NCBI RefSeq assembly: GCF_008831285.2
Contig: NC_045138.2
Span: forward strand, 25,019,934-25,083,933
Reading direction: 5' to 3'
Origin: Nymphaea colorata
Lineage: Eukaryota; Streptophyta; Magnoliopsida; Nymphaeales; Nymphaeaceae
Length of the DNA: 64,000 nucleotides
Under the pieces are notes generated by a model. The model saw nothing but the letters and a program-made list of their open reading frames with translations, ran no database searches and had not been told where the DNA came from. The translations under genes and the position numbers were made by a program. Positions 24,005 through 38,100 of this stretch are shown piece by piece (positions within the stretch are counted from its first letter, which is position 1; every line of letters begins with the position of its first letter).

Positions 24005-24755
24005 ATTTTTGAGAAAGAACTTTTTGAACTAAAGCACAAATCCTGCAAAAACAAATTGCAGGATCTTTTTCTTTTCCAAATGCAAACATGGCATGATTCC
24101 CTGTTTCTTTATAGATTACATCAGATCATATATATGTTTTCCTTCAACAATCTAGGTGCCCAACTGATAAATTCTGCAAGTTAATAAAGATTAATTCTAA
24201 TAATGGAAAAAGGAAAACGGACAAATCAACAAACCTGAATAAACATTACCGTGAAATGGCAACAGGCAATGAAAAGATACCAATCGTATGATTTGAACTT
24301 TGAAAATGTCCAACCACACGTGGTCTTGGCATTACAGAAACCAGAACAAACTCAAGGATCGACACAGTGGCAATGAAATCAATAGAAGCATTCCATCTTA
24401 AAACAACTTCACGAGGAACACCAACTTAGAACTATGTGAAATTGCAAATCAGATGGACTATATCAAGCAACAAACTCTCAAATTGCGAACAGTGTCTAGT
24501 GAGTAAAGATCAGAACATCCGATATGAGCAACATATGGCTCCAGTTTCCCTGCCTTCCAATTTTGATATGCAGTGGCCGATTTCTTGCCGTGGAGAAGGA
24601 AAGGCGCGCACCTTTTCATATGAAAAAATGCACTCGAATATGACGCACATACTTCTTCTGCCACACTCCTAAATAATATAATAACCAAAAAAGCCTGGCC
24701 AACAACTTAAAGCAGCAACAGAAAGGCAAAAACATAGTTATATAATTATCAACCA
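24005..24755. pseudogene. Decayed duplicate of the 6.55-7.43 kb block
   Basis: Collinear and same-orientation match to 6550-7430 with many substitutions and indels. It shares the words listed for that block, including the 'ggaacaccaa' segment and the shared tail 'attatcaacc'. On the minus strand the acceptor TTTGCAATTTCAG of the other copy is TTTGCAATTTCAC here, and the short downstream frame is interrupted. The coding exon at 7731-8102 has no counterpart to the right of 24755. It is best read as a degraded partial duplicate of the 3' part of that gene or, alternatively, as a second copy of an unrecognised repeat. Confidence 0.55.
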
Positions 24756-26169
24756 GTCATGTGAAATATGTGTTTCCGGAACACGTGTCATCAAAGGTCA
24801 TCCTAGCGCCAGTCATAGGTTGGGTTGAACATAACACAGAAAGTGCAGTACATCGAATCAAGTACATGCTAAATATATATGAGTTTCTGAGAGCAAAGTG
24901 AGATCATGTGCAGCCATCCTCTCTGTGTTTCTTTATCCCCATGAAATGTATTGGTCTTGAGTACAATCATATCAATTTGGTAAGATAAAGCAACCACTGT
25001 CATGTGACAGACAACTGGGCTCCATTTACCATCTTTGCTCGCCAGTCTTAATAAGTATAAAATTGCTTGCTGTTAATAAGTTCAATCACATCAATTTGAT
25101 GATCCAACTTAACCCAGTCTCAATATCTCTCTTCATGTTTTTAAGTACTTCATAACAATGATGGCCCGTAGCGTAAAGTGTCGTTAGTAGTTTTGTTGGC
25201 AAGGATTTTTGAGAGAGAAAGTGAGGGAAAGGGAGAAAGAAGAGACGAAGAATAAGAATAAGAGCAGACTTAGCAGCTTTATCGTGGAAAAGATGTTGTG
25301 GTCCGGATCGCAAAGAGCTGGCAACGTAAGAGTTGAGTTCCAGTGTTTGTTTCAACTTCTTGTTTATGAATTTCACGGTTTTAAATGAACTTGTATATAT
25401 CCAATCTTAGTTCACTTCATTTGGATGACTAAATAATACGTAAAACGTTCCACAATCTTTAAAACTTTCAGACGCCTGGTTGGTTGATCGTGATCCTCAC
25501 TCTAAAAGCTGATTCAAGAGTTTTGAAGATAATCTAAAAGCTTAGAATGAATTTCCCTTAACTTGAAAAGTTATAAAATATTAACTTTCTTTTTCAATAT
25601 TACCCGCATCGTTTTAACTATATTTGGTGCTTGAAAATTTATATGTGAAGCTCGTTTTTCGGATTAATTAAAAAAGAAATTGGCTCAGAGTAAGGAACAT
25701 TGGCTGAAAAAAAGGAGAGGCGCAGAAACCTCAACTCCAAGCACGACTTTTTCCCGTGACCCCTTTCGGGACTTTCGGATCTGGAATCTTCGAATCTTCT
25801 TCAAAATCGCGAAATGCAAAGCGACCATTGTCCAGGATCTTGCTTCTTTCCCCCTCGTTCCCGAACCATTATCACGAACATAATTGCAAACTTGGGGCCA
25901 TCGGGCCCCACATTTCCCCGGCGGAGACCATAATTCCAAGAAAGAAGAAGAGCTGTTCCATGCAACCAACCTCTGCCGTCCAATGTGTCTACGTGGAATT
26001 TTGTGACATATATAGAAAATAAAATGAATGATCAGTCGCTCTTATCGATACTTCACCAGCAGCGATGAACTCTCCCATTTGGCTGTTTCTGATAGAGACT
26101 ACATCTTTCTCTTTTGGGGAACCACAGAGCGAGAGCGAGAGAGAGAGAGCTGTGTCTTTGTGAGCCACG
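24756..26169. other. Intergenic region upstream of starch synthase III
   Basis: No gene is supported. Short frames on both strands at 25680-26022 overlap one another and lack motifs. 26110-26160 contains a short (GA)n tract, probably in the leader of the starch synthase gene, whose first ATG follows at 26170. Confidence 0.55.
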
Positions 26170-29100
26170 ATGGAAGCGAGCTTCCACATAAATCGATCGT
26201 TTAATTGCTGCCGGACGCCCTTTCTGGATGGAGGGGGATGGGGGACGATGCCTTCTTCGGTATTCTTTAACATCTATTTCTCTTATGCACTTTCCTTGAT
26301 AGTTTCTATAGTCTTGGTTGGTTTTCACGACGGAGATGGATACTTGCCTGCATCTTAATGGAGACATTTTAATGCCTCTGTTGGGTCGTGTTCATTGATT
26401 GGTTAAGGCTTACGTGTAGTTCTAGACAAGATGAGACGAATACGAATGGAGGAGAGTGCTTCTAGTGGTACCCATGGGCTTCTCTGCGTCTGAATAGACG
26501 AATTGTTTGGTTGTTCCTCATTTCCTCCGGCCCTTTGGTTATCTTCCTGGCTGCAAGATGGAAGTTTTTGCGCGTAGAACGCCATTGGCAATGATGAAGA
26601 TGGAAATTGCCCTACCCTTGTGTTCAAACTTTCAGTATGATGCACGACATTATACGGTCGGCCTTTCTAGAAAAAAGACGTATCGTAATGGCATGTTTGG
26701 GATTAAGATAACTGTCCAAATATTGCTGTTGGGACACGAACGTAAGTGCTTTTGTGATGGCAGTACTACTGAATTATATTTTAGGTTTCAAAACTACTCT
26801 TCAAATATGCGGTTTTGCAAGGTACGTACTCGTTGATAGAATACATCGGTTGGATGTGCTGACATTGAGGAGGAAAGATGAATACGGATCATTGGGAAAC
26901 CTGGTTATATGATTCTGAATCTCTGACCATTTGTTAACGAAGCTAGAAGGACGGTTGAATATAAAGAGCCATTTCGTTTGGCACTCATGTTTGGACTATC
27001 TTCTGCGATCATGCGAAAGCACTAGAAACAGACTTAAGTTGATTTTGTTAGCGCAGTTATTTGTGAACAAAAATGATCAGCTATCGTAGCGTTTGGCTAC
27101 TGCTCTCTAAATATGGAAGATTGAAGCATATGTATGCTTGGTTCGTGATAAACGGTTGAAGGGTTCACAACATTTATAGATTATCAAAACGTATGAAAAT
27201 ATTGGAGCGCAAATTGAATATCCTAGCAGAGGGTGAGGAAAATTTCAGGGTAGGCACATCTGACCCCCTTATGCCTTAGGTTCTAAATCTGCACGTCTGG
27301 CTGTTAGTCAACCCAGGCTTGTCCTTTTTTTTTTTCTTTAACTTTTAAGACGTCTTCTTCTCTGTCTCTCTTGTAATGTGGACATAATATTGTGTCCTAT
27401 GACAACTAAAGCATTTGTCCTAATATCTTTTGTCTTGTTGGTAATATTAATGAGCATGGACACTGAAAAACTGCCAAGTATATCTGCACAATCTTTCAGA
27501 AATTATTGGTATTCATTTGGAATTGTGTTATAAATATCACTTATCTGTTGCTGACTATGGTTATTGTTGCGTCATATTTTGTTGGAATCCCAGATGGCAC
27601 TACAATCGAAAGGATTTTCAGGATTCAAAATCCCTTCTAATATTGTTGTGGCTTCAGGTCAGTTGGTAAAGTATTTGGTGAACATTGCTATTGCAGGATA
27701 CATAGACAAAAGTCTCTTTGGCCCGTTGGTGTGCTTTTTGCTCAAATAACAAATTTTCTTTGTCCATTTTCCCTTTTCCTTCTTGTGTTCTGCACTGAGA
27801 AACTGCTGATGAACTTGCAGAATACTCGAGGAAGCAGCAAAGAAAAAGCCCTGCAGCTAAACCAAAAGTTCCTTTCTCAAAGGGGCACTCGCCAAGTTCC
27901 ACTTCAAAGTCAAAGACTGATAGAAGTACACAGAAAAGGGTTCAAAGTGATGAAAAAGCTGAAGTCAGAAATCAGAATTTCAAGGAAACAAGCAGGAAAC
28001 ATGTTGCTGCAAGAGCCCAAACATCTGAGAGCAGTTCATATAGTGGTCCTGATGATGCATTAAAGGAGGTTAAACTTGATCTGCTGGAAGCAAAGCAAAG
28101 TAAGGTTGAACCAGACGTGACTAGTACAATCAAATCTACTGTGTTGGAACCGTTGGAGGGTCAAGTGGATTCAGCTAGGGATGAGTTGGACAGCACAATA
28201 TCTTCAATAACTTTTAGTGAATTTGGAAATGGTGTTGCAGGTGAAGAATTGCCTAAAGACAGGCCTGATTTACAGAATTTTTTAAGAGACAAACGCAGGG
28301 AAGAATCGGTCCCAGACGCAGAAGAACTGTCTAAGGGCACTTTGGAGAATGATATGGCAAAAAAGCAACTGCTTGAAAACCTTGCACTTTCCAGCTTCTC
28401 ATCTGGTAATAAGTTCTTTGTTTATCCTGAAGTTGCAATAGCTAATCATGATATCGAGGTTTTTCTAAACAGGCAGATGTCTGCCCTGGAAAAAGAACCA
28501 AATGTTTTAATAATGGGTGCCTTTAATGGTTGGAGGTGGCAGTCCTTTACCAAGCCATTGCAGAAGACAGATTTGCAAGGGGATTGGTGGTCTTGCAAAG
28601 TGCATATCCCAAAAGAGGTGTATAGGATGGATTTTGTATTTTTCAATGGTGACAAGGTGTATGAAAATAACAATTCACAAGATTTCTATATGCCAGTTGA
28701 AGGTGGAATGGATATTTTTGATTTTGAAGATTTTTTGCTCAAGGAGAAAAGGAGAGAGATTGAGAAACTTGCAGCTGAACAAGCTGAAAGAGAAAGACGA
28801 GCTGCAGAACAGCGGCGGCTGGAGGAGGAGAAAGCTGCAAGTGAGATAGACAAGTTACAAGCAAAGACTGAAGCAGGGAAGAGGAGAGAAATATTGCAGC
28901 AAATAATGAGGAAGGCTGTTAACTCTGTTCATGATCAATGGTACATAGAGACGTCTCAGTTCATGGGAGGAGACAAGGTTAAAATATATTATAACCGCAA
29001 TTCTGGACCGCTTGCACACTGTGGGGAGGTATGGATTCATGGAGGGCATAATAATTGGCAAGATGGACTGACAATAGCCGAAAGGCTAGATCATTCAGAT

Positions 29101-32100
29101 GGGAGTTGGTGGTCTGCAGATGGTAGGTCGAACTGTTTCTTAATTTTTTGCCATGCTTGCTGTTAAGTGAATAGTGGCAGATAAGGTCCCTCATGTCCAA
29201 TTTATATGAGAGTAGTGCATGTAATGTTTGGAGGGATATGAACGTACATGTCCATTGCTGCAACTTGAAAGCATTTTGTTCACCATGCACAAATGGTGGA
29301 TATCTTTCTCTCGTTGCTGCTGTGCCCAAGTGGGTATGCACTGGCTTCGGGTGCCGCTCTTATAGTTGATGGTTATTATGCTTTATGTACTAATTCAAAT
29401 GCATGAATATGTATGTCTATGACTATAATATATGTGTATGTGTATGTGTGTTACTGTCACATGATTAGCTATACTAAGCTTCTTACATGAAAACACATAC
29501 ACTGTGGCTGCATCTGCACTCAAGTTCTTTCACAAAAATGGTGCAACCTCCATCCACATTGATGTGACATAGTTGTATATCATTCATTGACCTTTCCCAA
29601 AGTTTTCAGTGGAATGTGGAATACCATGGCATAAAAGTTGCATCCAGTGGATCATAAATGGAACGATACCTCGTTGCTTGGTTAATTGAATTTGCAATCT
29701 GATTTTCAGTTTGTTTGAGTTATAAGATCTTTTTAACTAATAGAGAAACTGACTGTTTATGTTTCATGACAACATGTGATCTTATTTCTGTTGCAGTTAC
29801 TGTTCCTGATAGAGCTCTTGTCCTTGATTGGGTGTTTACTGATGGACCACCGGGGCATGCAAAGGTATATGATAACAACAAATTGCAGGATTTTCATGCT
29901 ATTGTGCCTCAATCCATCCCTGAAGATCGATATTGGCTTGAAGAGGAACACCAAATATACATAAAACTTCAGCAGGAACGGAAGCTTAAAGAGGAGGCTA
30001 AGCGTTTGAAGGTGAGCTGATCCTCAGCATGTGGTTAATAGGCCTCAGCGACTGAGGTATTATCTTGTCAACTTCTAGTTTGCATAGTGGATGTTAATGT
30101 CATCTGAATCACCTTAACCACCAGATGGAACTTTGATTGATAAGCAAGTTTTTGGAACTTTTGTTCAGGATGTTGTGGATCTTGTCAATGTGCGTATAAG
30201 CTTATGGGGTATTGTCAGACGAGTGTGAACATTAAACACATAAGAAAAGTCTCTCTTTCTCTGTCTCCCTTTTGATAGGGAACTTATGCTTCCGAAATAT
30301 AACATGGTGAATTCCAGGCAGACCAAAGCATCACATATTTTCCTGGAGAAGGTGGAAAAGGAAATCTTATCTACATGTTTTCTTGCTTGTTTCTGCCATA
30401 TATTGTTTATTTACTGATATGAGATATTAGATGCATTTGTGGTGCTTGTAAATTGACATGGTGGCTGGTCCAGTCCTGCTCAAACCCAGACATCAAAATT
30501 GACCTGCTTGATAATTATATAAGAGATCAGCATGCTATTCGCTGGCAGTACTTAAGAGCCTTATGATGTGGATGTGCCACTAACATATATTTGCTGATTA
30601 AGGTTGGGAAAATTGGAAAATATATCCATGTTTACATGATTTAGCGATACCTGATATCTTGTAGTGCAAGGAAATGTAAGTACATAACTTTTTGTTTCTC
30701 TTTTCATTTTCAGTTGGTTTCACTGATGCATTTCTTTGTTCTCTAACCTTTCTAATCCTTCTGCATCTGAAAGTTATTGTATGACAATTATTCATCTAGA
30801 TGCTCTTATTTACATACCGCCTTTACAATCTTCTGGTGTAGGCAGAAAAAACTGCATGCTTGAAAGCAGAAACAAAGGAGAGAACACTAAAAATGTTTTT
30901 GCTTTCTCAAAAGCACATAGTGTATACCGACCTACTTGATGTCCAAGCAGGGTGTCCTGTGACAGTTTTCTACAATCCTACCAATACTGTTCTGAATGGC
31001 AAATCTGAAATATGGTTCAGATGCTCATTTAATCGTTGGACGCATCGTCTTGGTTCTCTACCTCCTCAGAAAATGATTTCATTTGATTCCAGCTCCCATG
31101 TGAAAGCAACAGGTGAAATGTCATATGAGCCCTAGTGGAAATGTTTACTTTCCTGTTTTGGTGTGTTTCATTGGTTCATGTTAGAATCACGGCTTTGTTT
31201 GCACTTAACTGGCTGATGCATCCTTGTCTAAGAGTCAAGTACTCTCTCCACATATTCATGTACAGTAATATTTTGGTTGTAGTCGCTTGAACACTCACCA
31301 TGGATTGAGCATGAAAGTCTGTCCTTTCCATTTAACGGTAGACGACTTCAGTAAAGACTGGATACTTTGTAAATATATTTTACATATACATATGTTATTT
31401 TTGTCTTTGAATGTTTTATAAAACATTGCCTAAGTTTTAGTGAATAACAAAATTTACTCAAGTTTCAAAAATTTTCATTTGACTATGAATTTTGTAATAT
31501 ATATAAAAGAAAACAGATAACTACCAGACCCTCATTAGGCCATCAATTCTAATGAGATCAAGTGGTGAAGATTAAGTTGCAAATATGAAGGCCAAATTGT
31601 TTTTTCAAGTGTCTGAAATACCTTTCAAAGAATACAAGAGGTTTCGTTTAAGGAAACTCATTTTTTCCCTTCTTTTGAAGGGTATTTTGGATTCTCGAAG
31701 AAACAAAATTTGATTTCTATATTTACAACTTAATCTTCATCACTTGATCTTCTTAGAATCAATGACTTAGATGATTCCCATCAAATTTTGGTATATGAGG
31801 GTCTGGTAGCTGCCTGTTTTGCTATACATAAGTGTGTGTAATGTAAGTCCTATAATGTGTACATCAGGGAAAATGAGGACTATGATGATCATCCTTGGTC
31901 ATCTCTTCATATGACCAGACAACTAAGAAGTTGCCATGTGTCGAACTGCTTTTTATTTTGAGAACCTGTTAGTAGTTTGACTTTTAGTAGTTGCTTAAAG
32001 TGTAACAATTTGCAGCTCATCTAATCAGATTTATTAGAGTAGTCATAATTAGTAATCATATTTTCTCTCTTTCCTAGCACGCTTATGCATGCCCTCCAGA

Positions 32101-35100
32101 ATGTACATGTGCTGGGAAAAATGATGAAGACGAAGAAAGAAAGTAGAAACATAAGGTACAATAACCATCAGGGATATATAAGCATGCCATGTATCACTAG
32201 TCTTAAGCCTTAACAAGATAAAAATTATAGCATGTGAGATTTCTCTGCCAGGTGACTTTATTGAAAAGGAACTTTATGTCATTGGATTCTGTTGAAGAAA
32301 AATATGATTACGGATTTTATAAGAATGAAGCGGTCTATTCATAGTCATCATAGGCATGTCAGAGAATGGGCCCAAATTAGAAGGATGTGACTTAATTTAA
32401 TTCCTATCTTTCTCTTTTGCAGTAAAGGTTCCATTGGATGCTTACTTGATGGACTTCGTCTTTTCTGAAAGAGAGGATGGTGGGATCTATGACAACAGAA
32501 ATGGCATGGATTACCATGTTCCTGTAATTGGTGGAGTTGCGAGAGAGCCACCAATGCATATTGTCCATATTGCCGTGGAAATGGCACCTATTGCAAAGGT
32601 ACTTATATCAATATCACCTTTTCCCTATGGTTGGATCATGGATGTGCATTTGTTTGACTTATTTAGAACTTATGAAGTTAAAATATATGTATGTGTGCTT
32701 GAATCATGATTCTTTTTTCATACCATAAACTGAAAGAGATAATATTTCTACAACTTGTGGTGAACAATCTACTAGTATACTTATCTGGCGTTTGGTGACC
32801 TATTTAATGAGTTCTTTCCTTCTTAGGGCATTTTGACACGAGCATTGCTCAATGGTGAGCTTGTTTGCTGGGTTTATGAAAGTAGTTAAATTCTTGCTTA
32901 TTTGCTACCTACTTTGTCTGGAAGCATCTTCCTTTTTTCACACGCACCAGTCCTGTCTGTATACATGTAGAGACACATTACATGCATGTGAATTGTGCAT
33001 TGTGCATGCACACATAGAACCACACACACATGCGTACACATATAAATACATTTGCTTATATCACTTCTATCTTTGCCTTGGAGGGTATGGATATCAATTT
33101 CAGATGATTGTATGGAGATGGAACTATGAATAGATTTTTTCAAACTCATTCTTAGAAATTTGAGGCCAGAATTTTTTAGCATGTCATGGAATATTTAAAC
33201 AAAGTGAAAGGTATTATAAACCAACTAGTAGTTGTGGGTTGTGCGGTTCAGGATAAATTTAAGGTGCAACAAAAAGTGAACAGTAGGGCCAAATTTTATG
33301 TTCTTACAACCTCACTTCCTTGTTTATCTCCGTTGTCTAATTCTAAAGGCTTATGGGCAACACTTCTGCAATATGAGATGACTTTGAAGACTACAACAAA
33401 GGATTCTAACATGCAACCAGATTCACTTTTAGTCTTCTTCATTGGTGTTTCTTGTAACTTGTAAGCATGGATATGGAGGAGACAACTTCAGAAGTGGAAG
33501 AGGTCAATGAAGGCCTGGACAAGGAGGCTGACAGGCTTAGGCTTGGCTGAGCTCATGTTTGTTTATCCTTTGCGGTGTTTATGCAGATGAAAGTAAATGC
33601 CAAATCCTGTGCTTATGGTCTAGTACAGCTGTTAGATTACTTAAGGAATCGTCTACTTGATGTGCCTTTCTTGCAAGCTGGTTTCCTACTTAAGGAATTC
33701 AAAACTGTACATTTTTTAATTCTTCATGCATTCACTTGCAATGCTTGTCTCTCGCTGTAAACCATTTGAAGGTCTACCTGGCACATGGCAGCATATTTAT
33801 TTAAAATCCAATGTTTTTTTTATACTTCTATGTGACTATAACTTCTGCCTCTTTTTTCCATTAACTTGTTCCATGACATATTGTTACTCTTGCTGCAGGT
33901 TGGAGGGCTAGGAGATGTTGTTACAAGCCTTTCTCGTGCTGTGCAAGAATTAGGACATAATGTTGAGATCATTCTTCCAAAATATGATTGCATAAATTAT
34001 ACCAATGTGAGATATCCTTTCTTATAGACGACAATTTTCTGTTTTAGATTCATATCTGAAAGAGTTTCTTGTATTGAAGCTTGATCTTTGTTCATTTTCT
34101 GGGTCGCTTGACCTATCCATGTCAAAGTAATGCAACATATTTATAGATTTTTTGCTGTGATTCAATTGTGAAATGCATCTTTTTTGCTTTGTCTTCAATA
34201 TATGTATGTAACACAAGTAATACTGTCCCACACGAGTGTAAGAAATTCAAGCACCAATATCTGAGTTCTGAAATCAGCATTCACGCAGGAATATAGAGAG
34301 AGAAAGAGTGAACAAGAAGAAGATGAGGAGAAGAAGCCATAACCAAAGTGGTTTGCACGGCCTCTATTTATAATCCCATTTCCAGAATTCTAAGAGTCTC
34401 CAATCGTAGAATCCTAGGAGATTTTACAAGCTACAAGGACATTAATTACATCATAGAATCCTAGGAGACTTCACATATTACAAGGATAATAACTACAACA
34501 TAGAATCCTAGGAGGCTTCACATATTACAAGGATATTAACTACAACATGGAATCTTAGGAGACTCTTCACATGTTACAAGAACATTAAATATCTTAACAC
34601 ATTTTACAAGGATGTGGAATCCTAAGAGACTCCTCTTGTGAAGGATTTATAGTTTAATAACGAGGTCACACTTTTTCAGACCACTATTAGTTGTCCTATC
34701 ATCCTTATCTGATTCTTTTCTTAGAGGAAAAACTGTGAAAACAGTAACTAAGTTTCCTAACTCATAAATGAATTCCAGGTACTTTTTGGCAGGTTGTGGA
34801 GAGATGTAAATTGAAGTGGTAGGGATTCTGAACCTGCAATTCATAAAGCATGTAAAATTCTTGAATATCTTTATGATTCACTATGCCTTGCTTTAAATAG
34901 CTGAAGAAAACAGTAATCAATGAACAGAAATAGCATCTTGGAAGTGGCGGCAATAGCTGGGATGGCTAGAAAATTATCTGCATTTTGATGCTTCCTGTCT
35001 TTTATAGCTAAAAATTTCCAATTATGAGCTAGTAAATGTCATATTTGTATAGATATCTATGAAGCAGTTGAACCAAATATAAACACATGGTCACATATGC

Positions 35101-38100
35101 AGGTAAAAGATATGCAGTTCTTAAGAGAGTTTGGCTGGCGAGGGACCCAAGTTAAGGTCTGGTTTGGCAAGGTGGAAGGCCTTCCTGTTTATTTCTTAGA
35201 GCCTCAGAATGGGTAAATTTTCTTGTTCCTTTTTTTATTGGTTTCTTCCTTTTCAGTTGCTTTATTTATCTGGAAGTTGTTGCAGGCTTATCCATTCCCT
35301 GTTTTTGTTTGTACAGTTGTACTATATGAGATAAACATTCTCTGTCCTGTATCTGGTGTGCCTTTAGTAGTGTAATGGTAAATCATTGTTACGTAAGATA
35401 TTTATTAATCTATCAATTATCCGCTAAGAATTGAATAAGGCTTGTCTTCTAATTTGATTATACAACTAAAAGAACAAGAAATTTCAATGTTGTCAATCAA
35501 ATGACCTTCTTCTGATTTTCCAAGTCAGGTTTTTCAAGTTTTTCAGGGATTTGATTGGAATTATTTGTTCTATCTTGATCTACCTTACAGAATCTTGTCC
35601 ATTTTAGGCTCTACACCAACTGTAATTACCAATGTTCAAGTTCAAAGAGCTATACTTTCTCATTTCCCATTAGCTTGTTCTAACTTATTGAGTAGATCAT
35701 AGGCAAACAGCATACTGCCCTGCAAAATTTTCCCTTTTTGAGTGAAATTGCAGTAGTTATAATCTAGTTTAAGTAATGTTTCTCTGATACATGCCCATCT
35801 TACTTATTTAATGTTTGCATTGTAAGATTTTCCAGAATGATTTTTATTTACTTTTTATTTAGTTTTTTATATTCTTAACTGTTTGATGCCTGATTACTTT
35901 ACAGAATGTTTTGGGTTCGATGCATATATGGTTGCAAGAATGACGGGGAGCGATTTGGTTTCTTTTGTCACGCAGCACTAGAGTTTTTGCAACAAAGTGG
36001 TTCTCACCCTGTAAGTCTCACAACAAATTTGACTTGGCTTCTTCTGGTTTTCTTTGGTTAGTTCACCACACCCCTGTTTGAGTGCACTAGTAGCAACATG
36101 GCAGAACACAGGTGCTGCTTTGGACATGATAAAAAATTGTGGGTCGATCAAGTCGCCCATGTTTTATTTTCATGAAAAATTGGGCGGCAGATCACATTTG
36201 AGAAAAGCCCAGTTTTGTTTAGAAAAGTAAAACATAAATTCTTATAAACAGAAAGATTGTCTTAGTTGTCAAAAGACTCAAAACTTTAGTAGCAAAAATG
36301 TTCTTTATTATTTGGATTGAGAGGGTGTTACATTTTCATCTTCTGTCACTTGTTTATGTTTAAATAGTTCATTTTGAACAGGATGTCTTGCACTGCCATG
36401 ATTGGTCAAGTGCACCAGTTGCATGGTTATTTAAAGAGAACTACAGGCATTATGGTCTAAGCAACACGCGAGTTGTTTTTACAATCCATAATCTTGAGTT
36501 TGGAGCTGGCTTAATTGGGAAGGCTATGGCCAATGCCGATAAGGCTACGACAGTTAGTATCTCTTTGGCCTTAGCCATCTATTTTCTTTTCCCAGATATT
36601 TCAGTTGTTTCTCCTTTGTTAAGACCATGTTTAGATGTAACTACATATACTATCAATAGATATTACATACAACCGATATCTACTGCCACTAAAATAAGCA
36701 GATAAACAGGCTTGCTTCTTTTGAGGGTCGGTCTGAAATTATTTCTGAACAAATATCTTTGGATCTATAAATAAGATGTTGGTTGCACCTATCATTGGGT
36801 CAAATTTGGTTGAGTTGGTGGCTCTACTAGACCAAACTTGATATTTGCTTATCTAAAAGGTATTTTGAATCATGATGATGATTCATGGCTGTAAACAGAG
36901 AGATATGGTAGAGTGGGATCCATATATGGTCCACATTAGCCAGTGATCTTTATTTGGCTTAAAGCATCATATGGCATATCAGCATTAGAGATGTAACCTT
37001 CTTGATAATTCAATGCTTATTTCAGCTGTTGGGCTCTTAAGGAATCATGGTAAATTGACTATGTTGATGGCTATATCATGTTGGTAGATGTGGATTCCAT
37101 GTTGACATGGCAAGGAAAGGCCCAAAGTTGACATACTTAGGCAACCTAACAGTTGGACTTTTCTTTGGCATGGTTGATGCTGTGCCTCTGTTCATTCTTT
37201 TCCTGTGTCTTCAAGTTAACATGCCCATGCAGCTAATGTCATTGGACTGCAAAATTTTCTGTATCTTGAATTTAACATGCCTATGTGGCTAATGTAATAT
37301 ACCTATCTCATTGTTCACATTTCACTTCCTGATGAATTTATACTTTCATCAATATGTTTAACGAATTAATGCTAAGATCTGCTCAGGCCTCAGGAAAAGT
37401 AGTGAGAAAATTTTTTGGCTTTAAGGTGGGAACGTAAAAAATTATGTGAATGTTCTTGCCAACATACTGATGCCTGAGCATGAATTTATTTATTGTAGGA
37501 TTCTATCTTTGAGTTCATTAGAAATGCTAAAAGAGAGATAAATCATTAATGTTCTGAAAGCATGAACTTTTTATTTTTCTTTCCAAATATTATTTTAATT
37601 TTGTTATTTCTTAACTTTAGATGAATTTTATGAATTCATATTTTTTTGGTCTCTGCAGGTTTCAATCACTTATTCAAAGGAAGTTTCTGGCAACCCGGCA
37701 ATTTCTCCAAATCTCTACAAGTTCCATGGCATTTTGAATGGCATCGATCCCGATATCTGGGATCCTTACAATGATCCTTTCATACCTGTAAGTCTGCTAG
37801 ATTACTCTCTAAAGAAGTATTTGAAATCCACCCTTGTTAATTGAATATATCTTGACCTAATTATAGCATAGCCTGTCCTCAGTTTGAACTGTAGCTAGGA
37901 TAAGATAATAGCATTTGAATAATATCTTTATGCAATTTCAGGTGTCCTATACATCTGAGAATGTTGTGGAAGGGAAGAAGGCAGCAAAGGAGGCCTTGCA
38001 GCAGAGACTTGGTCTGAGGAAATCTGATCATCCTTTAGTGGGTATTATCACACGTTTAACTGTTCAAAAAGGAATTCACCTTATCAAACATGCAATTTGG

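Noticed and set aside
27594-27749. 61-residue frame starting at 27564 covering SS3 exon 2
   Set aside because: It runs through the GT donor at 27658; joining to 27821 gives a continuous starch synthase frame, so the read-through is intronic.
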